Positions 18,550-26,928 of a DNA stretch of 64,000 nucleotides are shown in pieces. Within the stretch, counting starts at the first letter, position 1. Each line of letters begins with the position of its first letter. Below the pieces are notes generated by a model. It did no database searches and was not told the DNA's origin. It saw only the letters and a program-made list of their open reading frames with translations. Both the position numbers and the translations under genes were made by a program. Where the stretch lies: contig CAILEM010000154.1 in NCBI GenBank assembly GCA_903833215.1, positions 1-64,000 on the forward strand. Reading direction: 5' to 3'. Source of the stretch: an uncultured Armatimonadota bacterium (GTDB taxonomy: Bacteria > Armatimonadota > Fimbriimonadia > Fimbriimonadales > Fimbriimonadaceae).

Positions 18550-18787
18550 ACCACCTGTGATGATGCCTCCACCCGGAGTGAAACGGAGCGTGGAGGCTAC
18601 CCCACAGAGTGCTCGGAAGGCCACCGTATCGACGCCTTCTGAAGCAAGAGATTCGAGCCTCCAGACTCCACTTCGTTCCGGCTGGAGGCATCATCGCTAG
18701 GTGGTGTTCCTACCGCCGTGGATTTGGAAGCAGTTCGGGCCTCCAGACTCCACTTCGTTCCGGCTGGAGGCATCATCGCGGGGTGGT
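18550..18787. repeat. Three copies of a ~49-bp REP-like element
   Basis: Two direct copies at 18657-18705 and 18739-18787 share 41 identical bases running from GCCTCCAGACTCC to GGAGGCATCATCGC. A third, inverted and diverged copy lies at 18550-18597. Each has a GCCTCCA/TGGAGGC inverted repeat and ends in GGTGGT. The elements fill the gap between the efflux operon and the sugar dehydrogenase gene; the rest of this 455-base gap shows nothing I can assign. Confidence 0.8.
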
Positions 18788-18869
18788 AGGCGCTGGGCGA
18801 ACCTGTGCTAATCATCTCTAGGATCCAACCGTATAAAATTAGAGTCCTTCCTAGCCTCGAATCACACCT

Positions 18870-20207
18870 ATGTCACGTCAAATGTCACGTTATCGATCGA
18901 CCATGCCTCGACTTGCTGTAGCCGTCGTTGTAACCGGAATTCTCGCCGGAGCAGTTGCGACGACTTCGCACCTCGACCACAAGCAGACCCTAACCGGCAA
19001 AGCCGCGATGGGAGACTGGACTACAGATGGTCCTGGAGTTCGACGAAAAGTTACGGTTGCTGATCTACCTAAGCCGTACGCGACCCGATCTGTGGATAAC
19101 GGTCCCCGACAAGTTCAGCGACCGGACGGAGCATGGCCCAAGGTGCCGGCCGGTTTCAAAGTGGAGCAGTACATCACAGGACTATACAATCCACGTGAGA
19201 TTGTCACAGCACCGAACGGCGACCTGTTTATTGCCGAAAGTGAGCCGGGACGCGTGCGCGTACTGCGGGGCCGAAATGAAAAGGGTGCTCCCCAGTCAAA
19301 TGCTGTCTTCGCGTCCAATCTCAAACTTCCGTTTGGCATCGCATTCTATCCAGCGGGACCAAACCCCAAGTGGGTCTATGTAGCTAACACCGATTCGGTT
19401 GTTCGCTATCCCTATAAGAACGGCGACGTTCAGGCATCGGGAACAGGAGAGGTCGTTGTCGCTCAATTGCCTGGCTACGGTCGCCTTCGGGGCGGCGGTC
19501 ACTGGACACGCGATATTCGATTCCGAGCCGACGGCAAGAAGATGTACGTCTCGGTGGGATCGCTGACCAACGACCATGAGGACCCCAACGCAAAAGATGA
19601 TCGACGTGCAGACATCCTCGAGTTTGATCCAGATGGCAAGAACGAGCGAATCTATGCCTCCGGCATCCGCAACGCAGTCGGACTCGCGATCCATCCCGTC
19701 ACAGGTGACCTTTGGTGTTCGGTTAACGAGCGAGATGGACTCGGAGACGACCTCGTTCCCGACTACATTTCTCGAGTGAAAGAAGGCGGCTTCTACGGTT
19801 GGCCATGGTTCTACATGGGTGGCAACTACGATCCTCGACACGTTGGCGAGCATCCTGAATTGAAGTCGAAAGTTCTGACTCCAGACGTACTTGTTGGTTC
19901 TCACTACGCCTCGCTCTGCATGACGTTCTACACAGGCAAGAGCTTTCCCCGCGAATTCAAGAGCGATGGGTTCGCTGCCGAACATGGATCTTGGAATCGA
20001 GTCCGCCGCGTCGGCTACAAGGTAGTACGAGTTCCGCTCAAGAACGGAGTTCCCTCCGGTGAGTTTGAGGACTTCATGACCGGTTTCGTAACCCCTGAGG
20101 GCAACGTTTGGGGACGACCCGTTGGTGTCACCGTGGCGAAAGACGGTGCCCTCATGGTCACCGACGACGCCAGCGGGACCGTCTGGCGAATTCAGCACGA
20201 GAAGTAA
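18870..20207 (+). CDS. PQQ-dependent sugar/sorbosone dehydrogenase-like beta-propeller
   Basis: 445 residues. An N-terminal hydrophobic stretch (LAVAVVVTGILAGAVA) exports or anchors the protein. The propeller shows family motifs: GLYNPREIVTAPNGDLFIAE, LPFGIAFYPAGPNP, HWTRDIRFRADGKKMYVSVG, YASGIRNAVGLAIHP, NERDGLGDDLVPDYI and FAAEHGSWNR. These match the soluble glucose dehydrogenase / L-sorbosone dehydrogenase family, which oxidises sugars in the periplasm using PQQ. The cofactor dependence is known for the family, not shown here. It probably passes electrons to a cytochrome. Monocistronic, convergent with the pseudopilin gene. A TATAAA at 18832 may be a -10 but no clear -35 was found. Confidence 0.85.
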   Translation: MSRQMSRYRSTMPRLAVAVVVTGILAGAVATTSHLDHKQTLTGKAAMGDWTTDGPGVRRKVTVADLPKPYATRSVDNGPRQVQRPDGAWPKVPAGFKVEQYITGLYNPREIVTAPNGDLFIAESEPGRVRVLRGRNEKGAPQSNAVFASNLKLPFGIAFYPAGPNPKWVYVANTDSVVRYPYKNGDVQASGTGEVVVAQLPGYGRLRGGGHWTRDIRFRADGKKMYVSVGSLTNDHEDPNAKDDRRADILEFDPDGKNERIYASGIRNAVGLAIHPVTGDLWCSVNERDGLGDDLVPDYISRVKEGGFYGWPWFYMGGNYDPRHVGEHPELKSKVLTPDVLVGSHYASLCMTFYTGKSFPREFKSDGFAAEHGSWNRVRRVGYKVVRVPLKNGVPSGEFEDFMTGFVTPEGNVWGRPVGVTVAKDGALMVTDDASGTVWRIQHEK

Positions 20208-20216
20208 GAGTGCGAC

Positions 20217-20912
20217 CTACGGCTTTAGCCGCGGGTCTCGGAACCATTGGACGTGGGTGTCTAACATGAGGCGGTTTCGGCCGCCTCGGTGAACTGAGGC
20301 GCCTTTGAGGTTCGCGGGCACGGCGGCGATGGTAGTGGGGAAGTAGGGATCGACAGCGAGTTCTACTTCGGCTGCACTGCTCGGGAAACCGGCTTGTGGG
20401 TTCTTGGCAGCTTGAATGTCAAGCACTCCCTGCTCAGTCGTTTTGCCCCAAAGGTCATCCAGAGGGACTGGGTCGAGGATTTGGTCGAATCGCCAAAGCC
20501 AGTAGCGGGTTGTCGGAGCTCCCACATCGGTTGTGGTTGGTTGGGCAACCTGGACCGATTCGCCCATGATCGAGCCCTTGATGCTTGGGCAGGTCCATAC
20601 CTCGACTGATTTTAAATAGGGCGCGAAGACGATCTCAGCCCATCCACCTCTCGGGTCGCTCGTGGGCCAGGAGTTCCATGGTTTCCATCCACCCGGGAGG
20701 GATTGTTTGAGGTCTCGCCGATCCGGAAGGCGCTGATCACTGTCGGATAGGTACATCTCAAACGCGTAGCCGACTTGCTTTAGGTTGTTGAGGCAGGTTG
20801 TCTTCTTCGCTGACTCCTTCACTTGGGCGAACACTGGAAAGAGGATTGCGGCAAGGATGGCGATGATCGCAATCACCACCAGAAGCTCAATCAAAGTGAA
20901 TGCGCGCCGCAT
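20217..20912 (-). CDS. Pseudopilin-like protein (prepilin N-terminus)
   Basis: 231 residues beginning [25 protein letters not shown] is the type IV prepilin/pseudopilin methylation motif, with Glu at +5, followed by [13 protein letters not shown] and a globular domain. The C-terminal segment [15 protein letters not shown] resembles the DGHxxx end of the DUF1559 group. It should be cut by a prepilin peptidase and sit in the inner membrane or a pseudopilus. No secretion apparatus genes are nearby. Only 9 bases separate its stop from the convergent dehydrogenase stop. Confidence 0.85.
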   Translation of the reverse strand: MRRAFTLIELLVVIAIIAILAAILFPVFAQVKESAKKTTCLNNLKQVGYAFEMYLSDSDQRLPDRRDLKQSLPGGWKPWNSWPTSDPRGGWAEIVFAPYLKSVEVWTCPSIKGSIMGESVQVAQPTTTDVGAPTTRYWLWRFDQILDPVPLDDLWGKTTEQGVLDIQAAKNPQAGFPSSAAEVELAVDPYFPTTIAAVPANLKGASVHRGGRNRLMLDTHVQWFRDPRLKP

Positions 20913-21066
20913 AGGGATGTCTACGAAAGGAGAAGGCGTTTGAGTCGATTCGATGAGAATTGGTTGCGCAGGATTTTACATCGGAAGCAGGACCGACTCC
21001 GATAAAATCGGTATTTTCGGGGCTATCGCATGCATTGATTATCGGCAAATTCCCACCATTCGGTAT

Positions 21067-21170
21067 GGTTCGCCAAAGGCAATGCTCTCGAAAAAGCGAA
21101 GGCTTGCGCTGGCGACAGCGCTAGCCTGGTAATCCCAATATGGCGTTCCTATGCCAAAGGCATTGCGTCA
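21067..21170 (-). repeat. 104-bp palindromic element, copy C (inverted)
   Basis: Reads GGTTCGCCAAAGGC ... AGGCTTGCGCTG-GCGA-CAGCGCTAGCCT ... ATGCCAAAGGCATTGCGTC. It is the inverted and diverged homologue of the two direct copies at 21247 and 21387, with the same length and the same hairpin layout. The main hairpin is at 21100-21127: five pairs, a T-T mismatch, six pairs, a tetraloop. Confidence 0.8.
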
Positions 21171-21246
21171 CCGGCCCTGGAGCGATCGACCTCTAGAGGT
21201 GGTTACATGAGTTACCACCGACGCGGGATGACGACCAACGCTTCCA

Positions 21247-21350
21247 GACGCATCCCTTTCAGGGATGACGATCCGGGTGGGGAGTCACCAGGCAAGCCCT
21301 GTCGACAGGGCATGCCTTCGCTTTATGGAGAAGATCGCCGTTGGCGAACC
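21247..21350 (+). repeat. 104-bp palindromic element, copy A
   Basis: Begins GACGCATCCCTTTCAGGGAT and ends GCCGTTGGCGAACC. The main hairpin at 21290-21317 has arms AGGCAAGCCCTG / CAGGGCATGCCT around TCGA, with one A-A mismatch. The start of copy B follows exactly 140 bases later. Confidence 0.85.
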
Positions 21351-21386
21351 GGATGATTTCGATCGTTGGGGGCTTCAACTTTTCCG

Positions 21387-21490
21387 GACGCATACCTTTC
21401 AGGGAAGGCGGCCCCGTTGGAGAGTCACCAGGCAAGCCCCGTCGACGGGGCATGCCTTCGCTGTTTGGAGAGGATCGCCGTTGGCGAACC
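21387..21490 (+). repeat. 104-bp palindromic element, copy B
   Basis: Direct repeat of copy A. The hairpin at 21430-21457 reads AGGCAAGCCCCG / CGGGGCATGCCT around TCGA. Relative to copy A one T-A pair has become C-G on both sides, so pairing is kept. It ends 27 bases before the stop of the GH5 gene, so it could also serve as its transcript end. Confidence 0.85.
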
Positions 21491-21517
21491 GGAATCTCGG
21501 TTGCTTTTGGAGCTGTG

Positions 21518-22669
21518 CTAATTCACCTTGTAGAGGTGTTTCAACGTCACTGGATCTAACACGACTTTCCCGTCTTTAACTGATCGGCCGAAACCGAACG
21601 CGTCGTCGTATCCCCAAACGGCGTTGGGGAGGCCGAGTTTTTGGATCGCGTCGTGGGCTGCATCGAACCAATGGGCCCGTGATTCCAATGGACAGACGGG
21701 TGGGTAGGAGCCAAATTCTCCTAAAAGAACGGGGACGTGGTTTTGGGCACCCCATCGCATTCCCGCACTGAATCTCTCCAAAAGATACTGGGCGCCATAG
21801 CGCTTTTCACCGTAGTCGCGTACCGAAGCTTGATATTCAGCGGGGAGCTTGTTGATCATTGCCTCTACTGCTTCAGGGCTTGAAGGGAATGGAATGTCAC
21901 GCATCACCTTTTGCTGCTCGCCTGTCCATGTCGCACCCTGGTGGCTGAACAGGAATGGGTCGTAGCAATGGAATGAGTAGATGAGGTTCTTCGCCTCAAG
22001 GGGCTTCATGGCAAGGAGAGCATCGATGCCGTTCCATGCTGTTGACGCAACCATGATTGTGCGCTTGGGGTCGATGGCCCGAACTGCGGCAACCGTCTTG
22101 GCTTGAAGTTCGTACCAAACGTTCGCATTCTGCTGGAAAACGGGTTCGTTGACAAGTTCGAATACGGTCGATGATTCTTGACGCCCTTTGTAATGTCGAG
22201 CCAGCGCTTCCCAGAATTTCGTGAAACCGCTGTTGTCATGACCGGGGGCATCCAATTTCATCTCCCCGTTGTCATGTAGATCCCAGAGGACGGCGAGTCC
22301 CGCTTTCTCTAGCTTGTCGATCGCTTGATCGATGTAACCCAGATTAGTGGCGTCAGGCTTGCCCTCACAGTAGATGACACCAGGTGTAACGCAAAGTCGA
22401 ACGAAGTGAATCCCCAGTTTCTTGAAATGCTGGAGGTCTTCATCGAGCAGGTACCCCTTGAAAGTGGCAGTGTCATCCGCCTTCACGTAACCAAACCATC
22501 GGGTGATGTTGACTCCGCGTGTGAGCTTGCTCATCAGGGCGGATGGAACTCCATTGGGCGCTTGTGCCAAGCTGCCTCCTTGAGGACCCGCCGCGGCTGT
22601 CGCCAAGGATCCTCCTACGATCACTGCCGCGCATAGAGCACGGCGATGTGCTGAACCAAAAAGTGTCAT
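21518..22669 (-). CDS. Secreted GH5 endoglucanase/mannanase-type enzyme
   Basis: 383 residues from the ATG at 22669, which has GCGAGG about 8 bases upstream and yields a signal peptide (MTLFGSAHRRALCAAVIVGG). An upstream GTG/TTG would add 12 residues. GH5 motifs are clear: LTRGVNITRWFG, DLQHFKKLGIHFVRLCVTP, VLWDLHDNG, VFELVNEPVFQQ (Glu of NEP is the acid/base) and VPVLLGEFGSYPP (Glu nucleophile). It would cut beta-1,4-glucan or mannan; the subfamily cannot be fixed by eye. The 3' end abuts a 104-bp palindromic element. The 5' region holds a CGTTAACG palindrome that may be an operator. Confidence 0.9.
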   Translation of the reverse strand: MTLFGSAHRRALCAAVIVGGSLATAAAGPQGGSLAQAPNGVPSALMSKLTRGVNITRWFGYVKADDTATFKGYLLDEDLQHFKKLGIHFVRLCVTPGVIYCEGKPDATNLGYIDQAIDKLEKAGLAVLWDLHDNGEMKLDAPGHDNSGFTKFWEALARHYKGRQESSTVFELVNEPVFQQNANVWYELQAKTVAAVRAIDPKRTIMVASTAWNGIDALLAMKPLEAKNLIYSFHCYDPFLFSHQGATWTGEQQKVMRDIPFPSSPEAVEAMINKLPAEYQASVRDYGEKRYGAQYLLERFSAGMRWGAQNHVPVLLGEFGSYPPVCPLESRAHWFDAAHDAIQKLGLPNAVWGYDDAFGFGRSVKDGKVVLDPVTLKHLYKVN

Positions 22670-22770
22670 ACGATGCCTCGCTGCGAAAGTGAGGTGCGGG
22701 AGCATGACGAAGCAGACCGTGCGCCGCCACGCAGTCGGCTCACCCTCTCATTCGGACTTTACCCGCTCGC

Positions 22771-22790
22771 GCGTTTACGCGTTAACGTTT
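22771..22790. promoter_or_regulatory. Possible LacI-type operator upstream of GH5 gene
   Basis: GCGTTTACGCGTTAACGTTT contains the palindrome CGTTAACG and lies about 100 bases before the GH5 start. LacI-family operators commonly have such CG-centred or AACGTT-rich palindromes. No regulator gene of that family is in the window, so this is tentative. Confidence 0.25.
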
Positions 22791-22903
22791 AGCCTCTTAG
22801 ACGAGTTATTCATGACTTCGTAATCCGAGTCGAACTTTCTTGTTCCGGACCCTGCGGGTGAACCGAATCTTGGCAATTACAGAGACTATTTGATGCGTAA
22901 GGT

Positions 22904-23020
22904 AGCCCTGGAAGGGCGAGCCTATACCAGCCACAGGTCGCCAGACCTGGGTGTGGTCAGGGACAAAGACCAGAGCCCTGTAAGGGCGACATATATCGTC
23001 GGTGGGTACCACCCGCCGAC
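22904..23020. repeat. REP-like hairpin cluster before the catabolic operon
   Basis: AGCCCTGGAAGGGCGA (22904) and AGCCCTGTAAGGGCGA (22974) are two near-identical small hairpins about 70 bases apart. Between them is an ACAGGTC/GACCTG hairpin, and a 10-bp stem GTCGGTGGGT / ACCCGCCGAC lies at 22998-23020. It occupies the leader or promoter region of the SDR-led operon. The remainder of the 419-base gap shows only the possible operator. Confidence 0.6.
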
Positions 23021-23088
23021 TTCGTCCAGCCAAAAAGTCCGACTGAATTGCTTGACGGCCCATGCAAAAGAGGGGTTAGCTAGGAGAC

Positions 23089-23886
23089 ATGGGGGATGGT
23101 CGGCTGCAGGGTCGCAGCATTGTGATTGTCGGTGGGACAACCGGGCTTGGGCTCTCGGCGGCACGAGCTTGCGTGGCGACAGGTGGCCGAGTGGTGTTGG
23201 TCGGGCGTAATACCGAGAGTGCCAACTCGGCACTGACCGAATTGGGTGAGAGTGCTCGAGTCGTCGTTGGAGATGCGGTCGAACCCGCAACCGCAGCCGA
23301 GGCTGTCTCTCTGGCCGTTTCCGCATTTGGGAGCCTGGACGGCCTGTACCACGTTGCGGGCGGAAGTGGTCGACGGGCAGGCGATGGCCCGTTGCATGAA
23401 ATCACCGAGGACGGATGGGATTTCACCCTCGATTTGAACTTGAAGTCGCTGTTCCTTTCCAACCAAGCCGCCGTTCGCCAATTTCTCGAACAAGGATCTG
23501 GCGGAGCCATTTTGAATATGAGTTCGGTTCTTGGTGAGAGCCCATCGCCACGGTATTTCACGACCCACGCCTATTCAGCAGCGAAATCCGGCGTTTTCGG
23601 ATTTACCAAGTCGATTGCAGCGTACTATGCGCCATACAACATACGTTGTAATGTGATTTGCCCAGCGCTCGTTGAGACCCCGATGTCGAAGCGTGCAATG
23701 GGCGATGATGAGATCCTTCGTTTTATCCGGACGAAGCAGCCTCTCGATGGCGGTCGAGCGGGATTGGCCGCCGACCTTGATGAGGCAGTGGTGTTCTTTC
23801 TATCGGATGCATCTCGATTCGTCACCGGGCAAATTCTGTCCGTCGACGGTGGCTGGTCAGTAAGCGAGGGACAGATTAATGATTAG
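23089..23886 (+). CDS. Short-chain dehydrogenase/reductase
   Basis: 265 residues, first gene of a nine-gene operon. The Rossmann motif GGTTGLGLSAAR (residues 15-26) is a TGxxxGxG variant. LDGLYHVAGGSGR stands in the NNAG position, with Asn absent. The catalytic Ser is in ILNMSSVLGE and the YxxxK in YSAAKSG. The C-terminus DASRFVTGQILSVDGGWS is standard for classical SDRs. It should oxidise or reduce a sugar-derived hydroxyl with NAD(P). The ribosome binding site AGGAG lies very close to the ATG. The stop overlaps the ROK gene start by eight bases. Confidence 0.9.
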   Translation: MGDGRLQGRSIVIVGGTTGLGLSAARACVATGGRVVLVGRNTESANSALTELGESARVVVGDAVEPATAAEAVSLAVSAFGSLDGLYHVAGGSGRRAGDGPLHEITEDGWDFTLDLNLKSLFLSNQAAVRQFLEQGSGGAILNMSSVLGESPSPRYFTTHAYSAAKSGVFGFTKSIAAYYAPYNIRCNVICPALVETPMSKRAMGDDEILRFIRTKQPLDGGRAGLAADLDEAVVFFLSDASRFVTGQILSVDGGWSVSEGQIND

Positions 23887-24787
23887 GGAGCCTTATTATT
23901 TAGGATTCGATGTCGGCGGTACAAACGTAAAAGTCATCGCTATAACCGAGACCGGGGAAACTGTCAAAAAAGAACACTTCCCGACCAATGATGCGAATTC
24001 GGCAGAATGGGCGGTAGCGGTTCCCGCAAAACTTGCCGAACTGATCACAGAGCTCGGCGAACCGACGGGTGTGGGGGTGTCGTGCCCTGGCATCGCAAGC
24101 GAAGATCATCGAACGATGACTTGGATGACGGGCAGGATGGAAGAAGTGGTCGGCTTCGATTGGACTGCGCACCTAAAGCTTCCGTTCTTCGTGCCAGTCC
24201 TCAATGACGCGAAGGCGGCATTGGTTGGCGAGGCTTGGATCGGAGCAGCTAAGGGAGCCCGTAATGTCATCCTCCTCACGTTAGGAACCGGGGTTGGCGG
24301 AGCTGCAATCGTCGATGGCAAACTTCTTCATGGTGCTTGCGGAAGGGCAGGGCACTTGGGCCACATCAGCCTCGACCCCAATGGAGGGCCCGATATTTGC
24401 CGCACACCGGGAAGCCTCGAAAACCTCATTGGAGACGTCACGATTGGGCCGCGCAGTGGCGGGCGATTTAACGACACCAAGACGATGCTACAAATCGCGC
24501 GAAGTGGTGACCCCAGTGCCAAGCAGATTTGGGCGAAGTCAGTTCAGGCACTCGCTGCAGGAATTGTTTCACTTGTGAATGTGCTTGATCCCGAGGTCGT
24601 GATCTTGGGTGGGGGGATGATTTCGGCGAGGAGTGAACTCTTTGAGCCTCTCATGAAGCACATGGCGGAGATGGAGTGGCTGCCATTCGGTTCCAAAGTT
24701 CCGATTGTGCCCGCAACATTAGGTGAGTTTGCGGGCAGCATCGGTGCCGCAAGATTTGCCATGACACATGGCAAGGAGAATCCGTAA
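23879..24787 (+). CDS. ROK-family sugar kinase
   Basis: 302 residues. N-terminal phosphate motif GFDVGGTNVKVIAI, then GVSCPGI, catalytic-region NDAKAALVGEAW, and the second phosphate loop LLTLGTGVGGAAIVDG. GRAGHLGHISLDPNG is the ROK HxxGH-type zinc histidine area. The family Cys motif CxCGxxGCxE is reduced to DICRTPGSLE, so two of three zinc cysteines are lost. It probably phosphorylates a sugar or amino sugar in the cytoplasm. No helix-turn-helix is present, so it is a kinase rather than a ROK repressor. Overlaps the SDR gene. Confidence 0.88.
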   Translation: MIREPYYLGFDVGGTNVKVIAITETGETVKKEHFPTNDANSAEWAVAVPAKLAELITELGEPTGVGVSCPGIASEDHRTMTWMTGRMEEVVGFDWTAHLKLPFFVPVLNDAKAALVGEAWIGAAKGARNVILLTLGTGVGGAAIVDGKLLHGACGRAGHLGHISLDPNGGPDICRTPGSLENLIGDVTIGPRSGGRFNDTKTMLQIARSGDPSAKQIWAKSVQALAAGIVSLVNVLDPEVVILGGGMISARSELFEPLMKHMAEMEWLPFGSKVPIVPATLGEFAGSIGAARFAMTHGKENP

Positions 24788-25573
24788 ATGCTTCCTTCGG
24801 TGATGTATCTGGAAAAGTCTCGCTCAATTATCGACCGAGTCCAAGCCCAGTTGCCTGAGATTCAGCGGGCAGCCGATCTTTTTGCAGAGACCATTTTGGC
24901 TGACCGGATGGTGCATGTTTTCGCTTCCGGCCATAGTCGCATCATGGTTGAGGAGATGTGGCCACGGTACGGTTCTTTCCCAGGCTTCAATCCAATCGTC
25001 GAGCTATCTCTCACGTTTCATAATCTCGTGGTCGGAGCCAACGGCCAACGTCAGGCGATGTTCCTAGAGAACGTCAGCGGACTTGCGGATCGTATCCTGC
25101 GTAACTACGACATCGCTCTACCGGATAGCGCGCTGGTGATTTCGTCAAGCGGGTGCAATGTCGTACCGATCGAATTTGCGGAAGGGATGAAGAATCGAGG
25201 CATTCCTGTGGTCGCTATCATCACTCAGCAACATGCCGATGCAAGCACCAGCAACGATAAGCGCGGTGTGAAGCTATCCGATTTTGCACAGATTATCCTC
25301 GACACCGGTGCCCCAGCCGGTGATGCGATGGTGAAACTGGAGGGCCTGGATACCCCAGTGGCTCCTGGATCTACGGTTGGTGGTTGCTTGTTAATCAACT
25401 GCCTGAAGGCGGAAATCGCTGCCCGATTAGTAGCTGCCGGTCGGCCCCCTAAAGTTCTTACAGCCAAGTCGACGGTTGGAGCTGACCGTGCGACGCAACT
25501 CTTTGAAGCCGCCTACGATGAACATGGCCGACGACTCGCCAAGCTTTACGCAAATCTGGGTGCTACCGAATAA
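24788..25573 (+). CDS. SIS-domain sugar isomerase-like protein (UPF0309 type)
   Basis: 261 residues with no gap after the ROK stop. The SIS fold is shown by MVHVFASGHSRIMVEEMW (first phosphosugar loop) and DSALVISSSGCNVVPIEFAEG with IPVVAIITQQHA (the classical Ser-rich loop and next strand). It resembles the UPF0309/GmhA-like group, which binds phosphorylated ketoses or amino sugars. Directly following a sugar kinase, it is likely to isomerise the kinase product. The stop overlaps the next ATG (TAATG). Confidence 0.85.
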   Translation: MLPSVMYLEKSRSIIDRVQAQLPEIQRAADLFAETILADRMVHVFASGHSRIMVEEMWPRYGSFPGFNPIVELSLTFHNLVVGANGQRQAMFLENVSGLADRILRNYDIALPDSALVISSSGCNVVPIEFAEGMKNRGIPVVAIITQQHADASTSNDKRGVKLSDFAQIILDTGAPAGDAMVKLEGLDTPVAPGSTVGGCLLINCLKAEIAARLVAAGRPPKVLTAKSTVGADRATQLFEAAYDEHGRRLAKLYANLGATE

Positions 25574-26928
25574 TGCAAAAGGCCTGGAGCCCACCGATGA
25601 CAGAGTTACCCAGCGCCGACGTTGTGGTGGTCGGTGCCGGTTCAGCAGGATGTATTGCGGCCCTAGCCGCCGCTCGAAAGCTTGGCCCGAATCAAGTCCT
25701 ATTACTTGAGCGATATGGCTTTCTGGGCGGAACAAGCACGGCCGTGCTGGACACGTTCTATGGTTTCTATACGCCTGGCAGCGAACCCAAAAAGGTCGTC
25801 GGCGGGATACCTGATGAAGTAGTCACTGCACTTGCCCATGGCGAGGGAATAATGCTCCGTCCAAACACCTACGGTGCCGGAACTGGCGTGACTTACAATC
25901 CCGAGCTACTCAAACGAGTGTGGGACGAGATGATGGCGGGAGCCGGAGTTCGCGTGCTGAACCACGTGCTTCTCGTGGATGTGGAACGCGAACTGGATGG
26001 ACGAGTTTCCGCTGCGATCCTTGCATCAAAGTCGGGGTTTCTAAGAGTTGAGGCTCCGTACTGGATTGATGCTTCCGGTGATGCCGATCTCTGCCACTTG
26101 GCAGGATTCGAATACGAGATGGCAGGAGAAATCGAGCCTGCTCAGACGTTGACGACCACTTTTCGAATGGCGAATGTCGACCTTAAGCGATTCAAACTTG
26201 AGGGCGGAAAAGCGATGATGCACGAGCGGATGAAATCCGCAGTTGGTCTTCCTCGCACCAAAGGAAGTGCCCACGACATGGTGATCGAAGGCTGTATTGC
26301 GACCGTCGCTGTACGTGTCGCCGACGTGAATGCCACCGATGTCGTTGCGTTGAGTGCAGCGGAAGCAGAAGGCAGGCGGCAGGCATTTGTCTACGAGCAG
26401 TTCTTTCGAAACCAAATCCCAGGCTACGAAAACGCTCGAATTATTGGCCTCGCAACTGGAATCGGAGTTCGGGAAACACGTCGCGTTTACGGGGAATATC
26501 GACTGACGCGGGAGGACTGTTTGACGGTGGCGAGATTTGACGACCGTGTTCTCTTGTGCGGTGCCCCGATCGAAGATCACCGAATGGGAGCGACAGGCGA
26601 AGAAGAAACCGCGTGGGCGTATGTCCCTGGAGGGTTGGCCTATGACGTCCCCTACCGATGTCTCGTTCCGAAGAAATCCCTGAATGTTTGGGTTGTCGGG
26701 CGATGCTTCAGTGCAACTCACGATGCACATGCGTCCTGCCGCTCGATGGGACAGACCATGAGCATGGGGCAGTCGGCTGGAACCGCCGCTGCGATGTGTT
26801 CTACGCAATCCACGAGCCCGGAGGATTTGGATATCGGCTGCCTGCAGGAGGAATTGAGGGCTTTGGGAGCCGTACTCGAGACCCCGGACGTCGTGAGCGA
26901 CGTATCACGTTGGGGGTTGAGCTCTTGA
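25573..26928 (+). CDS. FAD-dependent oxidoreductase (PF12831-like)
   Basis: 451 residues. The dinucleotide-binding strand DVVVVGAGSAGCIAALAAAR begins around residue 17 and continues into VLLLERYGFLGGTSTA, typical of FAD-dependent oxidoreductases of the PF12831 type. Later motifs are YWIDASGDADLCHLAGFEYE, GIGVRETRRVYGEY and the C-terminal FAD strand NVWVVGRCFSATHDAHASCR. The substrate is not known; the context suggests a sugar or sugar acid. ATG at 25573 overlaps the SIS stop; an ATG at 25597 is an alternative. The last codons overlap the next gene by four bases. Confidence 0.85.
   Translation: MQKAWSPPMTELPSADVVVVGAGSAGCIAALAAARKLGPNQVLLLERYGFLGGTSTAVLDTFYGFYTPGSEPKKVVGGIPDEVVTALAHGEGIMLRPNTYGAGTGVTYNPELLKRVWDEMMAGAGVRVLNHVLLVDVERELDGRVSAAILASKSGFLRVEAPYWIDASGDADLCHLAGFEYEMAGEIEPAQTLTTTFRMANVDLKRFKLEGGKAMMHERMKSAVGLPRTKGSAHDMVIEGCIATVAVRVADVNATDVVALSAAEAEGRRQAFVYEQFFRNQIPGYENARIIGLATGIGVRETRRVYGEYRLTREDCLTVARFDDRVLLCGAPIEDHRMGATGEEETAWAYVPGGLAYDVPYRCLVPKKSLNVWVVGRCFSATHDAHASCRSMGQTMSMGQSAGTAAAMCSTQSTSPEDLDIGCLQEELRALGAVLETPDVVSDVSRWGLSS

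Noticed and set aside
19296-20198. 300-residue minus frame over the PQQ-type dehydrogenase
   Set aside because: Shadow of the plus-strand propeller gene; no motif and no ribosome binding site.
26041-26808. 255-residue minus frame over the FAD oxidoreductase
   Set aside because: Antisense shadow of a gene with clear FAD motifs.
26658-26924. Extended N-terminus for the PTE-like gene
   Set aside because: These 89 codons overlap the FAD gene in another frame and give no homology; the TTG at 26925 with GGGGG upstream and TTGA overlap is better.
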